DNA of 64,000 nt, taken from the NCBI GenBank assembly GCA_045538735.1, contig JAZSRY010000013.1:171939-235938 (forward strand), given 5' to 3'. How positions within the stretch are numbered: the first letter of the stretch is position 1; each line of letters starts with the position of its first letter. The notes beneath the pieces are model-generated. The model had not been told where the DNA came from, ran no database searches, and saw only the letters and a list, made by a program, of their open reading frames with translations. Of the stretch, positions 1-7,857 are shown in pieces. The DNA is from SIG459 sp045538735 (lineage in GTDB: Bacteria > Bacillota > Clostridia > Oscillospirales > Oscillospiraceae). Both the position numbers and the translations under genes were made by a program.

Positions 1-1043
1 TTTTGTCCGGGAGAGGATATGATTGCGCAGGAAGTTACGCCCACGGCATTACAGCCGAGCCCCATACACATGGTAAGCGATTGCTTTCCGCAGCTGCCGC
101 AGCATCTGAAAACCGGATCCAGGTTGAAAGCGATTCTCGGCAAAAGACCGAAATCTTCAAGCAGCGTAAATAGGGGAAAGAATATTGCCATCGGAGGCAG
201 CATAACAGAAACTACCCATGCTGTTGTGCCGTAAATGCCGTCTATTATTGCACCTGTCAGCGTTTCTGGAAAACCTAGTGTCAATGCGCAGTTTCTTAAT
301 AATGTCCCTATAAGGGTAAATAAATAGCTTAAAAGCTGAGAAGGAATATTAGCTGCGCTTATACTTATCCAGAGAATAGCAAACAACATCAACAGCATAA
401 TCGGAATGCCAAAAACTTTGCTGCATATCAGCTTATCTAGAAGATTGATTTTCTCTTTTTTATTGGATGCCATAACAGCTTTTCCGGCAATCTCAGACGC
501 CTTGTTCTTGAGTCTTATGATGTCTGCTTCAGAGCTTTGCTCTTTTATTTCACTGAAGCCTTTTATGGAAACAGCGGAGATAAGTTCGCTTATTCCTATT
601 CCTTTTGATGCACTCATGGGTATAACCGGAAGGGAAAGTTCCCGGGAGAGTGCTTCTGTATTAATTGCAATGCCTTTTCTTTCTGCTTCATCCATTAGAT
701 TAAGGCAAACGATAATGCCGCCTCTTTTACCCATTATCTGCAGCAGAAGGTATAAACTCTTTTCGAGGCAGCAGGCATCGCAGACATATACTATATGATT
801 GCATTCCTCATTGCATATCGTTTCAGCGGCAGCTTTCTCATCGGGAGAATCGGCAATGAGGGAATATGTACCCGGGGTATCAATTATCATTATATGATCA
901 TCGCCCGACGGCATAAAACCGAATGAGCTTCCAACAGTCTTTCCCGTCCAGTTGCCGGTATGCTGTCGAAGACCTGTCAGGGAGTTGAATATTGTTGATT
1001 TTCCCACGTTGGGGTTGCCTACGAGTATTATTTTGTCCGGCAT
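1..1043 (-). CDS. feoB: Ferrous iron transporter FeoB, C-terminus beyond the window
   Basis: This is the N-terminal 347 residues of a membrane GTPase that imports Fe2+. The reading frame, translated by hand, has the G1 loop GNPNVGKS at residues 9-16, the G3 motif DTPG, and a G4-type NLMDEAE motif typical of the FeoB G domain. Hydrophobic gate segments follow, and the frame reaches the family signature LTMCMGLGCNAVGVT close to position 1. The start is an ATG behind AAAGGAG. FeoB proteins are usually 600-800 residues, so roughly half is missing because of the window edge, not mutation. It follows feoA on the same strand, with a hairpin between them. Identification is secure. Confidence 0.95.
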   Translation of the reverse strand, partial: MPDKIILVGNPNVGKSTIFNSLTGLRQHTGNWTGKTVGSSFGFMPSGDDHIMIIDTPGTYSLIADSPDEKAAAETICNEECNHIVYVCDACCLEKSLYLLLQIMGKRGGIIVCLNLMDEAERKGIAINTEALSRELSLPVIPMSASKGIGISELISAVSIKGFSEIKEQSSEADIIRLKNKASEIAGKAVMASNKKEKINLLDKLICSKVFGIPIMLLMLFAILWISISAANIPSQLLSYLFTLIGTLLRNCALTLGFPETLTGAIIDGIYGTTAWVVSVMLPPMAIFFPLFTLLEDFGLLPRIAFNLDPVFRCCGSCGKQSLTMCMGLGCNAVGVTSCAIISSPGQ

Positions 1044-1090
1044 ACGATTCTCCTTTCTGTGTCATTATATGCCGAATTTGATATAATGAT

Positions 1091-1116
1091 AAAAGAGCGC
1101 GTCAAAGACGCGCTCT
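1091..1116 (-). terminator. Hairpin plus T-run between feoA and feoB
   Basis: A perfect 10-bp stem (AGAGCGCGTC and its complement, loop of 3) followed on the minus strand by four T. It begins at the feoA stop codon and lies just before feoB, so it should act as a partial terminator or attenuator inside the feo operon. Confidence 0.75.
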
Positions 1117-1352
1117 CAAGGCAATTCGTTTACAAGTATTTTTTCGCTCTCCAAACGCCTTAACGCAATAACAGCATTCTGAACCATATAGGCCATCGGC
1201 TCGCCGAAAACACCGGAAAAAAGGGCTTTTACAGATGCTCCCGGATAAAATCCAAGTTCGGCAAGTCTTTCGCCCTGTTTTGTTTCGTCAATTGCATAAA
1301 TATATGCGCTGCGACCCGGAGAAAGCTCGCTAAGTTTATAAGCAGGCGACAT
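1116..1352 (-). CDS. feoA: FeoA-domain protein
   Basis: This 78-residue protein has the small SH3-like fold of FeoA, the cytoplasmic accessory protein of Fe2+ uptake. It shows the family pattern of a short N-terminal strand, an ERLAELGFYPG segment (residues 28-38) and a C-terminal VIALRRLESEKI strand. Length is normal. ATG start behind AGAAGG. It lies upstream of feoB in transcription order and 57 nt after a metallo-hydrolase gene, so the three may be cotranscribed. In known systems FeoA promotes FeoB activity, but its exact role is unsettled. Confidence 0.9.
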   Translation of the reverse strand: MSPAYKLSELSPGRSAYIYAIDETKQGERLAELGFYPGASVKALFSGVFGEPMAYMVQNAVIALRRLESEKILVNELP

Positions 1353-1409
1353 AGCATACCTTCTTCATGATAAGGCGCAAAAATACGCCCGATATATACT
1401 ATGCTTATA

Positions 1410-2243
1410 TCATAAAATCGTTTCACCGAGCCCGCTTTTGAGGGCGATGAGATTTTCACCCAGTATGGATTTGAGGGTGAGGAAAGGTCTTTCTCCGGTG
1501 CAGTGACCGGTATAATACTTGCATGGATAATTAATAAGCTCATTGCCAACAGCAAATACCAGCTCATCCGGAGCATCGATTTTGAGACCCGGGTTCGTGA
1601 GATGGAAACCTGAAATAACATAATCGGGGTAAGAACCGATAATATCTTTGAATCCGCGAACTATATTAATTATTCCGCGGTGAGCGCAGCCGGCAAAGAG
1701 GGCAGTCTTATTTTTATCGCAAATTATAAGATTTTGCTCGTGAAGGAAACTGTCGGGAACATTTTTGCCATCCACCTCTTCATAAAGGCTGCTATTTCCG
1801 TCTGGAAGCAGAGCCGAGGTTGGAATGCGTGAAAACAGAGCCAGTTCATCGTCAATTGATAAGAAATCCTCGGTGAGAACGATGCGATGGGCATTGTTTT
1901 TTAGAAGCTCCATATCCGGACCAATGTAGCGCCAACCGCAGTTTTCCGTAGCAAAGTGGCGGCGGTTATAAGCAAGCGTGTGAATATAAATCTTTGCGCT
2001 GTTGTTGACCTCTAAAAAACCGCTCAATCCGCCGGTGTGGTCATAGTGACCGTGGGAAATAATTACGGTATCAATCTTGCTGAGGTCTATTCCAAGTTTT
2101 GCTGCATTTGAAAGAAGGAGCTCAGCATCGGGCCCTGCGTCAAAAAGAATTTTGTGCTTGGCGGTTTCAATGTATATGGAAAGCCCGTGGGCGCATCCGA
2201 AGCCCTCGGCGCAGCTGTTTTCAACGAGAGTAACAAATCGCAT
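1410..2243 (-). CDS. MBL-fold metallo-hydrolase (COG1237-like)
   Basis: A 277-residue metallo-beta-lactamase-fold protein. The di-metal motif HGHYDH is at residues 64-69, a further His is in AGCAHRG, and another in TGHCTGE near residue 238. The overall plan resembles the group annotated as 7,8-dihydropterin-6-yl-methyl-4-aminobenzene phosphate synthase-like hydrolases, in which substrates are mostly unproven. I chose the ATG at 2243 because AAAGGAGG sits at the right distance from it; the earlier in-frame ATG at 2249 is too close to that site. It lies upstream of feoA with the same orientation. Fold certain, substrate unknown. Confidence 0.8.
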   Translation of the reverse strand: MRFVTLVENSCAEGFGCAHGLSIYIETAKHKILFDAGPDAELLLSNAAKLGIDLSKIDTVIISHGHYDHTGGLSGFLEVNNSAKIYIHTLAYNRRHFATENCGWRYIGPDMELLKNNAHRIVLTEDFLSIDDELALFSRIPTSALLPDGNSSLYEEVDGKNVPDSFLHEQNLIICDKNKTALFAGCAHRGIINIVRGFKDIIGSYPDYVISGFHLTNPGLKIDAPDELVFAVGNELINYPCKYYTGHCTGERPFLTLKSILGENLIALKSGLGETIL

Positions 2244-2390
2244 GTCCATTCCTCCTTTATACAAGTATATCATAAACTTTACGCAAAATATATATTAACC
2301 CATATTTGTTAATAGATATTTTACGCCTCAAGTCTTTATTTTTATCGCAATTTCGTTTAATATATTAATACAACCCCAAAGGAGAAAATT

Positions 2391-3050
2391 ATGTTGTGTT
2401 TTGAAGATATAAAAAACAGCGAAATTATCAAGACATATATTCGTAAAGCGGATGAATCTTTGATTGCCCTTGGCTTTACTGAGCATAGCTTTGCCCATGT
2501 CGGCCTTGTGGCTCATAACTGCAGAATGATTCTGTCTGAACTGGGATATTCTGAACGTCAGCAGGAAATAGGCTGCATTGCCTCTTATCTTCATGATATA
2601 GGAAATCTCGTCAACCGCGTTGAACACTCCCAGTCGGGCGCTATAATGGCTTTCCATATACTCAATGATATGAAAATGGAGCCTTCGGAAATTGGAGAAA
2701 TCATAACTGCCATCGGCAACCATGATGAGGGTACTGGAAGACCTGTAAGCCCCATCGCTGCTGCACTTATAATTGCCGATAAAAGTGATGTTCGCCGAAG
2801 CAGAGTTCGCAACAGAGATGAAAAGAGCTTTGATATACACGACAGAGTGAATTATTCAGTCCGTGAGTCTCGCCTGGCAATAAGCGAGGACAAGAAAACA
2901 GTAACCTTGATACTTGATGTAGACACTAACTATAGCTCGGTTATGGACTACTTTGAGATATTTATGCAGAGAATGATAATGTGCCGCAATGCTGCAGCCG
3001 CACTTGGGATGACATTTAAGCTTATAATCAATAATCAATCGCTGATATAA
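2391..3050 (+). CDS. HD-domain phosphohydrolase
   Basis: A 219-residue soluble protein of the HD superfamily, metal-dependent phosphohydrolases that often act on nucleotides. The metal ligands appear as H36 (in EHSFAH), H68-D69 (in SYLHDIG), H79 and H111-D112 (in GNHDEG), as in the family. ATG start behind AAAGGAG. It is a single gene between divergent and convergent neighbours, closed by a strong hairpin. There is no regulatory domain and no evidence for a substrate. Confidence 0.8.
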   Translation: MLCFEDIKNSEIIKTYIRKADESLIALGFTEHSFAHVGLVAHNCRMILSELGYSERQQEIGCIASYLHDIGNLVNRVEHSQSGAIMAFHILNDMKMEPSEIGEIITAIGNHDEGTGRPVSPIAAALIIADKSDVRRSRVRNRDEKSFDIHDRVNYSVRESRLAISEDKKTVTLILDVDTNYSSVMDYFEIFMQRMIMCRNAAAALGMTFKLIINNQSLI

Positions 3051-3085
3051 AAAATACTGCTGCAATAATTGCAGCAGTATTTTTT
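3051..3085. terminator. Bidirectional terminator
   Basis: A 13-bp perfect stem (AATACTGCTGCAA and complement, loop of 3) flanked by A-run and T-run, so it can stop transcription from both strands. It separates the convergent HD-hydrolase gene and the PII-like gene. Confidence 0.85.
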
Positions 3086-3086
3086 A

Positions 3087-3776
3087 TTATTCTTCGTCCA
3101 TATCGTCCATCAGCCGCATGCCGGCAGTATCGGTAACAGGGAGAGAAAAGACAACAGCTCTCGCCTCGGTGTTAATACCGGCTTCGTCCATAATGGAACG
3201 CATTATATCGTTTTTCTGATCCTTTCGAACAACAATGAATACCATCTCTTTTTCAGGAGCGATAGTAACGCCCATGAATTTTTCTGCAAGATGGCTGCCG
3301 GTTCCGCGGGCGTGAATGACTGTTCCGCCGGCTGCATGAACCTTTCTGGCTGCATCCATTATAAGATCTGAATAGCCTTGATTACTGATGGCAACCAAAA
3401 GCTCATATTTAGTGTCTTTCAAAACAGATTCCTCTCCTTTAACAAAGTCCTGGCCGCTTGCGAGGAAATTAAGGGCTTTTGCGCCTCCAATACTGCTCAG
3501 AGGAACAAGGAAGGCGATTCCGATGCCCGGGATATCAATGTTTATCTTTCTGCGAAGCTCGCGTTTAAGGGTTTTCCATTTCTCTGAACTGACAATATGG
3601 AATAGCAGGGTCTTTTCAGGTCCGTCCAAGCCAAAATAATCCAATATCTCATTTGATGCAGTGCCTTTTCCCAGCGTAAGAAAGGATACTTCAAGACCGC
3701 ATTCCTTATAGAAATCGGTAAACTTTTTAGTTAAATTTCGGCTGGTTATTGTAACCATTAAGTGGAGCTGGCTCAT
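3087..3776 (-). CDS. Tandem-domain PII-like regulatory protein
   Basis: A 229-residue protein made of two PII-like (GlnB/GlnK-fold) halves, about residues 4-95 and 125-225. Each has the beta-alpha-beta start (LHLMVTITSRN; YELLVAISNQG) and the second has a T-loop-like region with HARGTGSHLAEKFMG before EKEMVFIVV. PII proteins sense ATP/ADP and metabolites and control transporters or enzymes. Start ATG behind CCGGAGG. Only 22 nt separate it from the upstream DUF1538 membrane protein gene, so it very likely controls that protein, as GlnK controls AmtB. A single chain with two domains would have to assemble differently from the usual homotrimer. Confidence 0.8.
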   Translation of the reverse strand: MSQLHLMVTITSRNLTKKFTDFYKECGLEVSFLTLGKGTASNEILDYFGLDGPEKTLLFHIVSSEKWKTLKRELRRKINIDIPGIGIAFLVPLSSIGGAKALNFLASGQDFVKGEESVLKDTKYELLVAISNQGYSDLIMDAARKVHAAGGTVIHARGTGSHLAEKFMGVTIAPEKEMVFIVVRKDQKNDIMRSIMDEAGINTEARAVVFSLPVTDTAGMRLMDDMDEE

Positions 3777-3798
3777 AGGCTAACCTCCGGAGTATTAA

Positions 3799-5319
3799 TT
3801 AAAGTTCGATAATGGCATCTTCGTCGCAAATATAACCCAAAGCACCGTCCGCTTTGTTTTTGCGCTGTTTAAGCACGGTTATAAGACCAAGAACCTGAAT
3901 CGTAATGAGGGGGGTCATAGCGACCATAGCTACAACACCGAAAGCGTCAGAAGTGAGATTTCCGCCGACAGCTACGCAAGCGCCCTGAGCAAGGGGGAGC
4001 AAAAATGTTGCAGTCATAGGGCCTGAGGCAACGCCGCCGGAGTCAAAGGCGATTGCGGTGAATATCTTGGGAACAACAAAGCTGAGTCCGATGGCAACTG
4101 CGTAACCGGGAATAAGGAAATATAAAATAGGTATTTCCAGAAGAACTCTGGTCATAGCCAGAGCAACTGAAACTGCAACGCCGACGGAGAGACTGATGCC
4201 CATTGCCTTTGCGGAAATTGCGCCTTCGGTTATTTCCTCAACCTGATGATTGAGAACATAAACAGCGGGTTCGGCTTTTACAATAAAGTAGCCTATCAAA
4301 GCACCGATAGGGATGAGTACAAAACGGAATGCGGAGGAGGCGAGAACGCTTCCTATATAAGTGCCTGCAGGCATAAAGCCAACATTTGCGCCTGCAAGGA
4401 AAAGAACAAGACCAATGTAAGTGTATACAAGACCTATCAATATTTTTTTCAGACTTTTTTTATTAAGGTGCAGGGAGAAAATCTGGAACAGGCCGAAGAA
4501 AATTACAATGGGAAGCAGTGAAACGGCGATCTCCTTCAGATAATGGGGAAGGGATGCAGTGAACATTTTGCGCAGTTCAACAGTATTGGCGATATCGAGT
4601 TCCTTCAAAATGCTGTAATCATTTTCACCGGGACGAAAAATCATGCCGAGTATGAGAACTGCAAGAATGGGACCTACACTGCACAAAGCAACAAGGCCAA
4701 AGCTGTCATCAGATGCATTTCTGTCGCTTCGAATAGCAGAAATACCCACACCGAGAGCCATGATAAAGGGAACGGTCATGGGACCCGTGGTAACGCCGCC
4801 GGAGTCGAAAGAAATAGCTCGAAAATCTGCCGGCACAAAGAAAATAAGCACAAACGCGGCTATATAAAGAACAACAAGGAGACGGGAGAGCGGAATGCCG
4901 AGGAGCACTCTTAAAACAGCCACAACAAGGAAAATTCCAACACCGAGAGCAACGGCAATAATCAGCGTCTGATTGGATATGGATGGCACGAGTCCGGCCA
5001 ATACCTGCAAATCGGGCTCGGAAATTGTAATGATGATTCCGAGAATAAGGCTTAAAGTACAGATGATAAAAACATTTTTGCTCTTTGTCATTTTTGAGCC
5101 GACTTTTTCGCCCATGGGAACCATTGATATTTCAGCACCGAGAGTGAAGAACATCATTCCTATCATTACCATTACAGAGCCGAAAAGGAAACTTAAAATA
5201 ATGCTTGGGCTGACAGGCGCAATTGTGAGACTTAAAGCAAGAACTATTATTAATATGGGGGTAACCGCTGCCAAGGCCTCATGCAGCTTGGCTTTCATTT
5301 TGGGGTTTATAAGCTTCAA
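3799..5319 (-). CDS. DUF1538 membrane protein, putative transporter
   Basis: A 506-residue polytopic membrane protein built as a tandem repeat: similar blocks (AISFDSGGVTTGPMTVPF near residue 170 and AIAFDSGGVASGPMTATF near 435) occur in each half, the arrangement known for DUF1538. The inverted or parallel duplication and conserved Asp-Ser-Gly-Gly patches suggest a transporter, but no substrate is known. Start is TTG: AGGAGGTGATGAC places it exactly, and no in-frame ATG fits. It forms an operon with the PII-like gene downstream, which implies metabolite-gated transport (inference). Confidence 0.8.
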   Translation of the reverse strand: MKLINPKMKAKLHEALAAVTPILIIVLALSLTIAPVSPSIILSFLFGSVMVMIGMMFFTLGAEISMVPMGEKVGSKMTKSKNVFIICTLSLILGIIITISEPDLQVLAGLVPSISNQTLIIAVALGVGIFLVVAVLRVLLGIPLSRLLVVLYIAAFVLIFFVPADFRAISFDSGGVTTGPMTVPFIMALGVGISAIRSDRNASDDSFGLVALCSVGPILAVLILGMIFRPGENDYSILKELDIANTVELRKMFTASLPHYLKEIAVSLLPIVIFFGLFQIFSLHLNKKSLKKILIGLVYTYIGLVLFLAGANVGFMPAGTYIGSVLASSAFRFVLIPIGALIGYFIVKAEPAVYVLNHQVEEITEGAISAKAMGISLSVGVAVSVALAMTRVLLEIPILYFLIPGYAVAIGLSFVVPKIFTAIAFDSGGVASGPMTATFLLPLAQGACVAVGGNLTSDAFGVVAMVAMTPLITIQVLGLITVLKQRKNKADGALGYICDEDAIIEL

Positions 5320-5445
5320 GTCATCACCTCCTGTTTTCTGAAGTCATTATAGCAGCTCTTTGTAACAGAATAACATATATTTAAATATTAAATAAGACTA
5401 AAATTTAAAAAACATTTATAAATTTACGGAAAATTAATATAAAAT

Positions 5446-5477
5446 AAAAGCTCTGAGATATAATTCTCAGAGCTTTT
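5446..5477 (-). terminator. Terminator after tRNA-Pro
   Basis: A 13-bp stem (AAAAGCTCTGAGA and complement) with a 6-nt loop, immediately downstream of the tRNA on the minus strand and followed by an AT-rich tract. Confidence 0.8.
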
Positions 5478-5478
5478 A

Positions 5479-5554
5479 TGGTCCGAGTGACTGGAGTTGA
5501 ACCAGCGGCCTCTTGAACCCCATTCAAGCACGCTACCATCTGCGCTACACCCGG
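5479..5554 (-). tRNA. tRNA-Pro (anticodon GGG)
   Basis: Folded by hand: acceptor stem CCGGGTG with CACTCGG (one G-U pair), D arm GCGC..GCGT, anticodon stem CTTGA/TCAAG with loop ATGGGGT giving anticodon GGG, and T arm GCTGG/CCAGT with loop TTCAACT. The 3' CCA is encoded. It reads CCC/CCU proline codons. It stands alone with its own terminator. No integrase or duplicated tRNA end is nearby. Confidence 0.95.
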
Positions 5555-5723
5555 ATATTTAATTTGCTGATTTCACAGCGCTTGATTATATTAACATATG
5601 CGAAAACAAAATGCAAGCTTTTTTTTACAAAAATAAGAAAAAGTTTTAGAAAAAATTGAATGAGTATAATTATATTTTCTTAGGGCAAAATAGCTTTGCA
5701 TTCCAAAAAGGAGGTAAAATGAA

Positions 5724-5822
5724 ATGAGCAACACTAAGCAGAACAGCCAGAACAACAACCAGCAGCAGAATAGCCAGAATAATCAGCAGCAGAATAGCCA
5801 GAATCAGAAGAACAGCTATTGA
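5724..5822 (+). CDS. 32-residue Gln/Asn/Ser-rich peptide
   Basis: A very short frame with a strong ribosome site (AAGGAGGT, 10 nt before the ATG) and its own strong terminator 24 nt after the stop, which argues that it is expressed. The product is almost only N, Q and S, with the unit QQQNSQN appearing twice. It has no Cys, no hydrophobic segment and two or three Lys. An in-frame ATG AAA TGA just upstream is a dead start. It resembles in composition the gamma-type small acid-soluble spore proteins, which are Q/N-rich, but is much shorter and lacks their usual repeat. Function unknown. Confidence 0.6.
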   Translation: MSNTKQNSQNNNQQQNSQNNQQQNSQNQKNSY

Positions 5823-5837
5823 TTGACATTCAATGCT

Positions 5838-5874
5838 GAAAAAAGAACGACCTGTGCTGAGCACAGGTCGTTTT
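5838..5874. terminator. Bidirectional terminator
   Basis: A 12-bp perfect stem (AACGACCTGTGC and complement, loop TGA) with A-run upstream and T-run downstream, between the small Q/N-rich peptide gene and the convergent beta-propeller gene. Confidence 0.85.
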
Positions 5875-5879
5875 CATAT

Positions 5880-7700
5880 TTAAGACATTTTAATACCCCA
5901 GATAAGGCATTTTCTCGTTCCTACAACGACCATGTCCTCGTATACCGCGGGTGTGGCTTCAACGCCGCCCATCAGGTTGAAGTTGTCAAGAACTTCACCG
6001 GTGAGAGCATCCATGAGATACATATAGTTGCCGTAGGTGCAGTAAACGAGGAAGCCGCGTCCGTCTTCGTTATAGACCAGAACGGGGGAGGACCAGGTGT
6101 AGTAGCTCTTGTATTCCCAAAGAACTTCGCCTGTTTCGCGGTCAATGCAGGCAAGAATACCGTTGTTATTCAGATCTGTCTTTGCAACAGTGACATAAAT
6201 ACGACCTTCAAGATCGTTCTTGCCAAGTGCTATTGTAGACTGAACACCGCCGGAAACGCCGTCTTCAGTATAGCATTTATAATCCTTCTGCCATACTATT
6301 TCGCCGGTTTCGGCATCGATTTTCCAAATGGGAATATCGGCTGTGTTATAGCTTCTCCAACCGTAGTGGAAGGAGGTGCTGATATAGATATAGGGATGAC
6401 CGTCTTCGATTGAAAGAACAGGGGTACTGTTGGAGTCGTCGAGAATATCCTGAACCCACACAAGCTCAAGGGTGTTGAGGTCAAGGCACATAAGATTGCC
6501 GCCGTTATCGCACAAAAACATATGTCCGCACCAGATAGCGGGACTGCCCTCCATACCTACCCAATAGGAATAAAGGCTTGTGCGCTTACCGTAATAATGC
6601 CATTTGCGGATATTGTCGGGATTGATGGACAAGGTGCCTGCTTCCTCATCATACTCTGTGTTAAGCTTCATGAGGTAAACAATGCCATTTTCGCCGGGAT
6701 AAATAAGCTGGTCGGTTTCGGCGTCAACAAGGGCGGATGCATCGAAATAGCAAAGCTCGCCGCGAAGGGAGAACTTATCCATATTTCCGAATTCATACAT
6801 AACGGAAAAGTCGATAAGGCTGATAACAAATGCTCTGGAAACACCCTTGGCGGAGTCATAGCCTGCGCCCAGGTAAAGAATGGGATAACCTCTGGGGTCA
6901 AGAGCGCCTGAGCCCTTAAAAGTGAAACCCATGTTAAGAACATCGCGGGTTTTGCGTCCGGTTTCCAGGTCAAGGAAGTAGATGTTGCCGTCCATGGTGG
7001 CGTAGATAACTTCAACAAGCTCGTCATCTTCCTTTGCCCAATCATACATATTCATAATGGCCTTGGTCTCTTTGGGCCATTTTACAATCAGGGGCTGACC
7101 TGTCCAGCCGCTTCCGGACCATACCGCGCCATTATGTATAAGGGTTCCGGTGGTGTAATTCCACGCATTATTGAGCTGGAAGTCTTCAAGATTTGCGTAG
7201 CCGTAAGAGCCGCCGTCGCGAAGGTTGTTTCCACGGAAGGTGATTATACCGTTTGCATCAGTATAGTCATCACCGTAGCCGAAGAATATCTTTTCCTCTT
7301 CACTTGCTTCATACTTTTCGTCTTCGGCAAGGGTAGTACCGTCGATATTAATTCCAACTGTTTTAATAAGATTTTCGGGGAGAGTGCTTTCCACAGCATA
7401 GGGTGCAAAGCTGGGAGGGGGAGTGGGTGTAGGGGGAGGAGTGGGAATAATAACACCCTCAAGAGGATCAGATTCATTGACGGTGGGATCAACCGTGGGA
7501 ACATATCCCTGATGAAAATAATAATCAGGGATCAGATCCACATATGCGGGATCAACGCCAGCTATTGTGGTGGGCACACTGTGATGCTTGGAAACAAGAC
7601 CGAAGAATACGCCTATAAGGACAAGAAGGATAATTCCTTCTATAATCACAACCGGAAGACGGTTTTTAATTTCCGCAGAGATTTTTTTGAAAAAATTCAT
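5880..7700 (-). CDS. Membrane-anchored PQQ-like beta-propeller protein
   Basis: A 606-residue protein: short cytoplasmic basic N-terminus, one transmembrane segment at about residues 17-38, an extracellular linker with a Pro/Thr run (about residues 85-97), then a beta-propeller. Propeller blades show as repeats of the form YFLDLETGRK, MCLDLNTLELVW, WKIDAETGEIVW, ACIDRETGEVLW and YLMDALTGEV, the PQQ-enzyme/BamB type of repeat. No catalytic PQQ-dehydrogenase residues could be recognised, so a binding or scaffold role is more likely than a redox one. Start at 7700 because AAGGTG is 9 nt upstream; a GTG 12 nt earlier is less well placed. Monocistronic. Function unknown. Confidence 0.8.
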   Translation of the reverse strand: MNFFKKISAEIKNRLPVVIIEGIILLVLIGVFFGLVSKHHSVPTTIAGVDPAYVDLIPDYYFHQGYVPTVDPTVNESDPLEGVIIPTPPPTPTPPPSFAPYAVESTLPENLIKTVGINIDGTTLAEDEKYEASEEEKIFFGYGDDYTDANGIITFRGNNLRDGGSYGYANLEDFQLNNAWNYTTGTLIHNGAVWSGSGWTGQPLIVKWPKETKAIMNMYDWAKEDDELVEVIYATMDGNIYFLDLETGRKTRDVLNMGFTFKGSGALDPRGYPILYLGAGYDSAKGVSRAFVISLIDFSVMYEFGNMDKFSLRGELCYFDASALVDAETDQLIYPGENGIVYLMKLNTEYDEEAGTLSINPDNIRKWHYYGKRTSLYSYWVGMEGSPAIWCGHMFLCDNGGNLMCLDLNTLELVWVQDILDDSNSTPVLSIEDGHPYIYISTSFHYGWRSYNTADIPIWKIDAETGEIVWQKDYKCYTEDGVSGGVQSTIALGKNDLEGRIYVTVAKTDLNNNGILACIDRETGEVLWEYKSYYTWSSPVLVYNEDGRGFLVYCTYGNYMYLMDALTGEVLDNFNLMGGVEATPAVYEDMVVVGTRKCLIWGIKMS

Positions 7701-7798
7701 ATATATTAACACCTTGTTTCTGTTAGTTGGGCAGTTCGTTATATTAACCTATTTAATATAACAAATACTTACATGAAATGCAATCTTGTTGTGTTAAG

Positions 7799-7827
7799 TT
7801 GACAAAAATTTTACGCTCATATAAAAT
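7799..7827 (+). promoter_or_regulatory. Sigma-A-type promoter for MFS gene
   Basis: TTGACA, 17-bp spacer, TAAAAT, located 31 bp before the start codon of the downstream MFS transporter. Confidence 0.7.
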
Positions 7828-7857
7828 TTGATTTAAGAATAACTTCAGGAGTGTTTT

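Noticed and set aside
5446..5554. Integration site at tRNA-Pro
   Set aside because: No integrase, no repeated tRNA 3' end and no change of gene style beside it.
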